From: Mycogone perniciosa
Lineage: Eukaryota; Ascomycota; Sordariomycetes; Hypocreales; Hypocreaceae
DNA length: 64,000 nt
Reading direction: 5' to 3'
Assembly: GCA_025331125.1 (NCBI GenBank)
Contig: JAOALB010000087.1
Coordinates: 62,001-126,000, forward strand
Shown: positions 56,569 through 64,000 of the stretch, in pieces
Layout: every line of letters begins with the position of its first letter
Position numbering within the stretch: the first letter of the stretch is position 1
Program-made: the position numbers and the translations under genes
Notes under the pieces: generated by a model
Database searches by the model: none
What the model saw: only the letters and a program-made list of their open reading frames with translations
What the model was told of the DNA's origin: nothing

Positions 56569-57648
56569 TCACGTCAGGGGCTGAGCTGTTGGGGTTTCCT
56601 CGCCGGTTGGACGAATCTCATCTCCAACAATGTCTTTCCTACCGTCTCGGAAATCTCGCATCAGGGAGAGGAAGACTGAGTTCTGCCACTTCTCGCCACC
56701 CTCGTGCTTCACGCACTCGAGGAGCTTCTCGGCGGCTTCGGCGACGGCGGATTTAACGCCATTGGCATCGGCCGCGACTTGGTCCTGCTCCATTGCTGGT
56801 GCTGGGTGTTCCTTTTTAGACTCTAGTGATAGGCTCCCTATCTCTGGTGTCTCTAGGTCTGTCAGAGGTGTGTTTTGAACTGTCTGGCTCTCTGGGGCCA
56901 AAATAGCGATCTCGGCCGCGGTGACTGCAGCTTCGCTCTCTTCCAGTTCACGGGCCATTTGATCCATAGCAGCATCCACATCTTCCATGTTACCGCTGCC
57001 GTGGGCTGTCATCCAGCGAGCCATCTCCTGGTCAAAGTCATTCTGACCCCCTGGACGCTGAGCAGCCTCCTGCTCCATGAACGCCCCATTAACTGGAGGA
57101 GCAAACATCGGCATCGCAAACGCTGGTTGAGCAAACGCAGCCTGGAAATTGAGCTGTGCTGGCGACTGGTTCATCTGTCTGGACGCCGCAGCGTGGGGCT
57201 GGGCACTCTGGGCAGGTCTTGACTGCGTAGAGAAGCGACCGAAATCCGCGGCCCAGTTGCTCGCATTCGGCGCAGGGGCGATTTGGGCAGGGCCCGAGAA
57301 TCCCAGTTGAGGTCCTGCTGGTCCAGCATGAACGGGCTGCAAAGAGGCCGCATGTGCGGCGAGTCTACTGGCGGGATCATGCTGGAAGCCTGGTAGGGCG
57401 GAGTTACCGCTCATGAATGCACCAAATCCATCCTGGCGACCTTGACCCGGTTGTAGCGGTGAAGATCTGAAAGACTGCAGAGGAGAGGGTTAAGATTTGT
57501 GTACAGAAGGGAGAGTGACATGAAGGCTTACACTTTGGCCCAGAGGGCTGTGGTTGATCAGTCTGTCTTGGTGATGGCTAACGTCGCGGGACTGATGATC
57601 GACGAGGCGCTTAAAAGGCGTTCCGCCGCTGCAAGAAGCTTCTGCCAT
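56569..57648 (-). CDS. PEX20: Peroxin 20 (PTS2 co-receptor)
   Basis: Fungal co-receptor that carries PTS2 cargo with Pex7 to the Pex13/Pex14 docking site and is recycled through ubiquitination of a conserved N-terminal Cys. Exons 57532-57648 and 56569-57474 around a 57-bp intron encode 340 residues. The N-terminus MAEASCSGGTPFKRLVDHQS has Cys 6 in the expected place, followed by SHHQDRLI and the junction GQSSFRSSPLQPG. A WxxxF motif, NWAADFGRF (Trp about 113), should bind the Pex14 N-domain. The middle is Ala/Gln/Pro-rich. The C-terminal helices (EKLLECVKHEGGEKWQNSVF, LSLMRDFRDGRKDIVGDEI) match the Pex7/PTS2-binding region also found in Pex5L and Pex21. Both halves of the Pex14-Pex20 interaction are encoded about 20 kb apart. 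Confidence 0.92.
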
Positions 57649-58659
57649 TGCCGTATCTATTTTAATATGATTCTCTAATGAGATAAAATGAAGGTCGAAT
57701 ATAAGTGATGTTGAGATGAGTCGCAAGATGGATGGCCGTCAAGTGGGATTGGTTTATAATAGCCTCGGCCAAACTCCTCCGTAGGTGGCGGATATTACGG
57801 ACCGGCTTTGGAACGAGTCGTGACCTGGGCTGTATAATATTGGAATCTTCTCCAGATAGGGATGTAATTTTGGAAAACGGAATTCAAATGATAATGGAAC
57901 GAGACATCGATATTCCTGCGTATGGGTATCGATAAGCCAGGGGTTGTCTATCAACCTTGTTGACCGAGGTGGTGGAGAGAAAGCAATGGTAGGCATACCG
58001 AGCCTGTGATATAAGTTTTGTGGAGAATTCCCCTTTCGGCCGATGCCGAGGCTTATGGAATCGAATCTCATCCCGCATATTGATTAGATGGAGCACGACT
58101 AACAAGAAACGGAAAATAGCCATAGCCATTTCCGTGTCTTGAACTTTCTGATGATATGCTATAGAGATAATTCCACCGCATCTTGAATTAATTCCGTGGA
58201 GTATTTGAGAAACATGATGGTTTTCCAGCATGTGTTTCAAGGGTAGTCAGGATCATAGGATCTTTGGAATGATATTGTGCCCCTTCCAGCATGCTGCTCA
58301 TGTTATTCTATGAACTGGAAAAGACCACCTATAGTACTTTGATCTTTTGGTCTGTTCGTTTGTGCAGAGCACTCCTGTACGATGTGATAATACCATGATG
58401 AGGGTCAATGAAAGCAGTTGGTGGATGCTAACAACCTCATAGTGATGTGGGTCCCTCCGAAAATCACGTGCCTCCAATGCCAGGCCATCTGTCACCAATC
58501 GCGATACTGCTACGTACCATCATAGCTTGCTGGCAGGCAGAAACACAGGACAGATCGACCATATCGTCTCTCTCTCTCTCTCCTTTTTTGACCAATCTTG
58601 CGCCCATCTTTCTTTGCACTTCAACTCAAGTTCGGCCCATTGGCGCAGAAGTATTCAAG
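57649..58659. other. Divergent upstream region PEX20 / SEC13
   Basis: About 1 kb with no supported gene. A short CT dinucleotide run (58567-58582) lies about 80 bp before the SEC13 start, consistent with its promoter or leader. Confidence 0.45.
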
Positions 58660-59855
58660 ATGGTATGATATTGTCGACCCCCTCAAGCAGCGCAAATTCT
58701 ATGGAGTACCTAAAGCAATAGCTAACACCTGGCAGGCGGCACAGGTCATCTCAAACTCCGGACACGATGATATGATTGTACGTTTGCCCTTGCCTTGCCC
58801 CAGCCAGCCCCAACCTCAAATTCTGGGCCGTAGGCTCTCAAACTGCGCTCAGCCGCCGAACTATCCCGATTCTTCAAATATGTGTTCTGGTGCTGACAGG
58901 GACCAAAATTTAGCACGATGCGGTCCTGGATTACTACGGCCGAAAGCTGGCGACCTGCTCGAGTGACCGGACAATCAAGATTTTCGAAATCGAGGGCGAG
59001 ACACAGCGTTTGATAGAAACCCTCAAGGGGTAAGATCCAGGTTCCGACTCCGGAAGGACGTCAGGGGGAGTGTTGTTGGTTAACACGGCATGGTATAGTC
59101 ACGAGGGTGCTGTCTGGTGCGTCGCCTGGGCGCACCCCAAGTACGGCAACATCCTGGCGTCGGCTGGCTACGACGGCAAGGTTTTCATCTGGAAAGAGCA
59201 AGGTGCTCAGAACAACCAGTGGCAGAGGATCTACGACTTTACCTTGCACAAGGCGTCTGTCAACATCGTCACTTGGTCCCCCCACGAGGCCGGCTGCTTG
59301 CTTGCTTGCGCTTCCACCGATGGCAACGTCAGCGTACTCGAGTTCAAGGACAACAGCGTCGACAACGTCACCTTCCCTGCCCACGGCCTCGGCGTCAACT
59401 CCGTGTCCTGGGCACCGGCCACGACCCCCGGCAGTATCGTCAGCAGCGCGCCTGGGCCTGGTGCAACGGGAAACCGACGTTTTGTCACGGGTGGATCCGA
59501 CAATGTGCTCAAGATCTGGGCTTTTGACCCGGCCTCCCAGTCCTACAAGCAGGAGAGCGAGTCCCTGACAGGCCACACCGACTGGGTCCGCGACGTAGCC
59601 TGGTCTCCCACCGTCCTGCAGAAATCGTACATCGCTTCTGCGTCTCAAGACAAGACTGTCCGAATCTGGACATCAGACCCGGCCAGTGGTGGCCAGTGGG
59701 TCAGCAAGGTGTTGAACTTTGAGGCCCCTGTGTGGCGTGTGAGCTGGTCGCTGAGCGGCAATGTCCTTGCTGTGAGCGGTGCGGACAACAAGGTCTCACT
59801 GTGGAAGGAGAATCTGCGTGGCGAGTGGGAGTGTGTCAAGTCAATTGAGGAGTAA
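58660..59855 (+). CDS. SEC13: Sec13 (COPII coat and nuclear pore WD40 protein)
   Basis: Six-bladed WD40 protein shared by the COPII outer coat, the Nup84 pore complex and SEACAT. Four coding exons: 58660-58662 (the ATG alone), 58736-58777, 58914-59029 and 59099-59855; 305 residues, as in orthologs. The spliced start is MAAQVISNSGHDDMIHDAVLDYYGRKLATCSSD, and the last junction gives ETLKGHEGAVWCVAWAHPKYG, both standard Sec13 sequence. WD repeats continue as ILASAGYDGKVFIWKE, LLACASTDGNVSVLE, RFVTGGSDNVLKIWAF, IASASQDKTVRIWT and VLAVSGADNKVSLWKE. The introns of 73, 136 and 69 bp are all GT-AG. No defect. Confidence 0.96.
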
Positions 59856-60317
59856 AAGGCGCCATTGCGGAACATATAACTGCTACTAGGAGGCTAGCAA
59901 GGCGTTCAAGGCAAAGTAAAAGAGTAATGTGGCATCTCATGTCTTCCGGTCTATTGTCCACGTTTCGCACACTGCTACGTGGCTCACGGTAGTACAACGA
60001 AGGAGAGCATCGATGGGGGCATACGGCTAGGTGGTTGGGGCTGATCAAGATGACGAAGCAATTTCCATGGTAGCATGATTTTCAATAGGCGAGTCTTTAG
60101 GTAGATGGCCAGCCGTCTTTTAAAGCATAATGAGTTGAAAATATTAACACACTTTTGATTCATGTCATCATATATGGTAAAGGAGAGTACAGAAAGCCAC
60201 GAGGACATGACACAAAGGCGATATGATATAACCGATGAATCCCTTGACCCAAATCCGCTCCAATACTATTCCTCATCTTTCTGTCCCCCTATGATTCTCC
60301 ACAGCCAGCCAGCTCAC
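59856..60317. other. Intergenic between convergent SEC13 and sorbosone-dehydrogenase-like genes
   Basis: A 462-bp shared 3' flank; nothing recognised. Confidence 0.5.
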
Positions 60318-61886
60318 TCAAATGAGCAAAAATCCTGCCAAAACTGCCGCAAACGCAACCGCCACGACTGCCGACTTCTCCGGGAACAGCCTGCCCGCCG
60401 TACTGCCACCGCCGGCAGACTGACCACTGTGCTCAAGGACGAAGATCTCGCCGGTGCTATCAGATGAGAACCACAGACGGCCTTGGGAGTCCCAGGCGAG
60501 ACCGACGGGGCGGAAGCAATGGTCCGGACAGTTGGTGATGTTGGCATTGGTGATGACGTCGGAAGTGGCGGTTGTGCTGGTGCGAGAGGCAGTTGGCTGG
60601 CCGTCTTTGCCGAAGGCGATGCTGGCGACGCGATATCCCACGGGGGTGTCGCTGTCCCCTGCTTTTTTATCAATATTGTCGTTTTCCTTTTGTGATGATG
60701 GGGTTTGGACTTACAGCTGCCGTGGAAGGTGACATAGGCTTCAGATCCGTTGGACGCAAACTTGATGTCGAGAGGAGCTGTGTGAGGCGGGAAAACCATC
60801 CGGGGCGCTGTGTAGTTGCTATTGCACGAGTTGTCCGACAACGTCGACGGCGCCTTGTCATCCGCAAACTGGTCGCCAACTCCCAGGGTGCCGACATCAG
60901 GGAAGCCCTGAGTCGTCCAAAGAGCCAAGCAGACCGGATACCCATAGTTGCCTCCCTGGTTCTGGTCCGATCCCAGAACGCCGTGATAGTTGAGCTCCTC
61001 AGCCGGGTTATTCTCATGAATATCCTGACCCTTGCGGACCAGGCCGTCGACCGAGTTCTCAACGGACCAGATACCACCCGAAGACGGATCCTCAGCAACA
61101 CCGACCGAGTTCCTCAAGCCCCAGCCGATGACATGGCCGTCGAGGAAATCATACGCTGCACTGCCCTTGCTCACCTTGCTGGCGTCGAAGCTGCGGATCT
61201 GAGAGTGTCCGCTACTGAGGTTGCGGGCGCCCTGGTCCTCGTTGGTGACGCTGCCGCGAGAGACGAGGAGGGTGCCGGGTTTTTTGCTGGACATGAGCAG
61301 CGTGCGGGTGGTGTGGTCCGTGTTGCTCATGTTGGCGACGACAGTCTGGTTGGAGCTGATGTCGAGGGCGATGGCCTTGCTATCGTAGGCGAAAGAGAAG
61401 ACGCTTGAGGATGAGGAGACGTAGACGGTCTTGCCGTCATTAGAGAGAGCGAGGCCATGGTTAAGCTGTGAAGATGAGCGTGTTAATCAACTACCTCGTC
61501 TCATAATCAAGATCAATGGGGTTCATGATCGTGCAGGCCGCTCCTAAGATGAGCAGCTCGTCTCTCGTTTTCAAACTCACCTTCTTATCCGCAACCAGCG
61601 TCTTCTTGTCTGTAACAGACAAACACGTCCCGCCCTCATCCTTGAGCGTCAAATGCACCAATCCCACGCCCGAGTCAAGAACCAACAGACCCCCAGTCTG
61701 GTCAAAGGCAATGCTTCGAGGCTTGGTGAAGCCATTAGCAATAAGACGGTATTGCCATCCCTTGGCTGCCACTGGCGCAGGGTACGAGGTGTTGAGTGTG
61801 TTGGAACAACTATCGGCCGCAGAGCCAACGCCTGCACTGAGAAGCACAGAGAGCGCTGCGGTGCGAAGAATGGATGCCACAGCCAT
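60318..61886 (-). CDS. GPI-anchored sorbosone/glucose dehydrogenase-like beta-propeller protein
   Basis: Secreted beta-propeller related to bacterial PQQ sugar dehydrogenases (L-sorbosone dehydrogenase family); cofactor use in fungi is not shown. Exons 61581-61886, 60715-61465 and 60318-60658 (introns 115 and 56 bp) give 465 residues. Junctions read ADKKLNHGLALSNDG and TFHGSWDSDTPVGYRVASIAFG; the second rebuilds the conserved FHGSWDRDTPxGY-type motif. A signal peptide (residues 1-24, MAVASILRTAALSVLLSAGV) and a C-terminal hydrophobic tail after GGGSTAGRLFPEKSA (VVAVAFAAVLAGFLLI) predict a GPI anchor at the cell surface. Other family segments are RSIAFDQTGGLLVLDSG, GHVIGWGLRNSVGVAEDP and FRPVGLAWDSQGRLWFSSD. 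Confidence 0.88.
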
Positions 61887-62694
61887 GGTCTATAATACTA
61901 CCGTATTTGCTGCTGCTGTGATGCAATACCTACTGGAGAGTGAGGTGTTATTGAGGGTGGACCAACGATCTCAATTGATCAACCACAGCCAGCTGAGACA
62001 AGCATCTCAGACAACAGGGACATTCAAGTCTTTTTCCCCCTTGTATCTACCACGATCCGTCCTATATAGGCATGTAAATATTAGATAGTACTTCGTATAT
62101 ACATTAGTACCTAGTTAGCTGAAGTGAGGGGAAACCCGAATGGCGGGCGTGGGGTCCATCAATATGCAGTGGGGTTTATTAAGCCGAACCGGGTATTACT
62201 TCGTAGTAATCATATCAATATGTAATTCACCACATAGGTTGCACCTCCGAATAACGGCGGCAAGTCCGCGTGCTTCGAATCAGAACGCTTGTTTGAGCCA
62301 TGTACGGATTACTATGCATAACTATTACACTCCTAGCCCTTCGGCCTAGCTTCGGTGAGGTGAGGGTCAACAGTCCCCAAGCGTAGCCACTCTTCCTTTT
62401 ATCCAATGATAATATGTACATGTTCCCTAATATCCTCGTGTCTTTGAGCGGACGGCCCCCCATCTATTGCATCCATGGCTGCAACACGTGCTTCACACCT
62501 GCGATGCTAACATGTCGTTTGCTTGGTCAGCCCTGTTTGGCCCGCAGATGTGCATCAACAAGTACGGAGTAGTTATAGTACTAGTACTGCCAAAAGTTCC
62601 AGAGTGTGGTTGACAAAAATAGTTCGTGTTCGTATGTGTTGTGGCTTGCTTACCGAGCCGCCATCACCATCGTATTCCCGCACAAAAGACCTCT
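61887..62694. other. Intergenic upstream of the sorbosone-dehydrogenase-like gene
   Basis: No supported gene. Dispersed motifs at about 62089 (TACTTCGTATA), 62200 and 62562 (TACGGAGTAG). Confidence 0.45.
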
Positions 62695-64000
62695 TCACCT
62701 TTGTGCTTGCGGTCGCTTGAGGGGATGTGCCTCCGTGTTGAGAACATACTCATCTAGGCTGATCACATCTGGTGGCGAGAAGATGAGATAGAAGTATTTG
62801 AGCGTTTCCGCCATCCAGAAGCTCTAAAGGACACCAACAGTCAGCACACCGGACAGAGATGATAAATAAAAGGGCTCATGGCTACGGAGTACTGATAGCT
62901 CCAACGGCAACCACCTTACCTCCATTGAATCAAGCTTCTTTGTTGGGCCCTTGACTGTTACGTCCTCAATAGCAGAGTTGGCAAGTCTCGTCTCTGTAGC
63001 CTTCATGATAGACTGGAACATGTTCCAAGCCACGTCCTGCAGGTCCGACTTCCCTGTTATGCGGTACAGAACAAAGAGACTCTCAATGGCCTCCGGTCGT
63101 AATATATACCGCCTGTCCCTAGCATGAGAGAAACCTTTGGGCAGTTTTGAGTCGCCCTGCTTCTTCCAGCGTGCCTCATCCCAGGGACAAGGGTCCAGGG
63201 TTTTGCAAGATACGAGACCAAATATCTCGGGCATGATTCCCGTGGGGAAGCGGCTGTAGGCCCAGCCACAACCGCGGGCGAGGCGCTCGCCGATGTCGAC
63301 ATGCTCGTCAATGTCAAACAGTTTGCCGCCGAGTCCAAACATACCTCCAACGAAGCAGGTTAGGTGCTGACTTTCTGGTTTGAGTCCATCTTCTCCTGTG
63401 TCTGCGCGGTACTCTCCACTAAACAGAATATTGTCCTGGTTGGGCAACATCGGTCGGAATAGCAGGTTCTTAATGGCGGTTTCCATGGATCCACGGTATA
63501 ATTTCTCGTAGACCTCATCCACACCTCCTAATAAGGCATGCATTTTGGGGAAATACTCGTACAGCGAATCCGCCAAAGCACCGAGCGTGAAGCTGGTATC
63601 AACTGCCCTCTGGTTCTGAAAATCAAGACTCGTAGGCCACATGCCTGGCAGACTCGTACTGTTCTGAATTCTCACAAGAAACTGGGTCACGCGATCAATG
63701 GCATCATAGTACTTATCCTCGCCAGTGAGCTGCGACAGTCTCGTAAACTCCAGGCTGAGCGAGCAAGGCGATGCCGACGGATCGTTCGTCCCCGCCACCA
63801 GCTTCCCATCTCGCGCCTTGTTAAAGTCCAGCCAGAAGCCCGGCATCCTATTCGGTGTGTCGAACCCAAGATACAGCATCTCTCCCAACTTAATCGCCTT
63901 GCGCAGCAGCACTGGCTCGCCACTGAGGTCGTAGGCGCTCAGCAGGCCGCCCAAATGGCGAATCGTGGTCTCGAACATGTTGGCAGCCGTGTGATCTGTC
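62695..64000 (-). CDS. Glycoside hydrolase family 47 protein, 5' part beyond window
   Basis: Second GH47 (alpha-1,2-mannosidase family) gene, truncated at its N-terminus by the window edge; the frame is still open at 64000 and reads TDHTAANMFETTIRHLGGLL at the junction. Visible exons are 62920 to beyond 64000 and 62695-62823, separated by a 96-bp intron that joins LDSME to SFWMAETLKYFYLIFSPPD, the conserved GH47 segment. The protein ends VLNTEAHPLKRPQAQR. Other signatures are YILRPEAIESLFVLYRITGK, HLTCFVGGMFGLGGKLF, a Cys-rich RGCGWAYSRFPTGIMPE and DSLYEYFPKMHALLGG. The HLTCF and YEYFPK segments resemble class I mannosidases more than the first GH47 gene does, so the two are probably distinct subfamilies rather than a recent duplication. 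Confidence 0.92.

Noticed and set aside
1..64000. Secondary-metabolite cluster, CRISPR array, rRNA or viral insertion
   Set aside because: No backbone synthase, no regularly spaced repeats, no rRNA sequence, and no viral gene signatures were seen.

Overview
The window reads as a nuclear chromosome segment of a filamentous ascomycete, most likely Sordariomycetes and probably Hypocreales. It holds short spliced genes (most introns 48-140 bp with GT..AG ends and CTAAC/CTGAC-like branch sites) spaced by AT-richer intergenic DNA. Fungal markers include L-galactonate dehydratase, Pex20, Ncr1 and HMG-CoA synthase, and there is one RIP-like mutated pogo/Fot1-type DNA transposon. The order assignment is inference. 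I saw no tRNA, rRNA or CRISPR array.

Layout. 0-12.6 kb: 3' part of a mitochondrial hydroxyacid-oxoacid transhydrogenase, dynactin p27 (DCTN6), complex I 51-kDa subunit, a Pex11-family peroxin, a DUF1771-Smr protein, and the NPC1-type sterol transporter. 13-20 kb: a YTH m6A reader, GPI mannosyltransferase 2 (Gpi18), a deletion-damaged thioesterase/carboxylesterase relic, and L-galactonate dehydratase. 20-30 kb: a 2.9-kb gene-poor stretch, Rad10/ERCC1, a secreted GH47 protein, a frameshifted NAPE-PLD-like metallohydrolase, and Snu13 with a GC-AG intron. 30.3-32.1 kb: a complete pogo-like element with near-perfect terminal inverted repeats, TA flanks and a transposase killed by three TAA codons. 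32-43 kb: Ndc80, Pex14 (with a 7-nt micro-exon), an HSL-like esterase, a DHCR24-like FAD reductase and HMG-CoA synthase. 43-46.7 kb: a long gene-free tract. 46.7-64 kb: a Bcs1-like AAA ATPase with a Lys/Glu tail, a Pro-rich hypothetical protein, a single-pass membrane protein, Pex20, Sec13, a GPI-anchored sorbosone-dehydrogenase-like protein, and a second GH47 gene cut by the window edge.

Themes. Three peroxins (Pex11, Pex14, Pex20) lie within about 53 kb, and three sterol-linked genes (NPC1-like, DHCR24-like, HMG-CoA synthase) are present. There is no convincing biosynthetic cluster: the genes are housekeeping genes in mixed orientation. The most notable sequence-level findings are gene-structure oddities (micro-exon, GC-AG intron, ATG-only coding exon, in-frame intron through a catalytic motif), the RIP-like transposon, two damaged genes, and a dispersed TAC-N3-GTA family of short motifs (TACGGAGTA, TACTTCGTA and complements) that fills the intergenic DNA.
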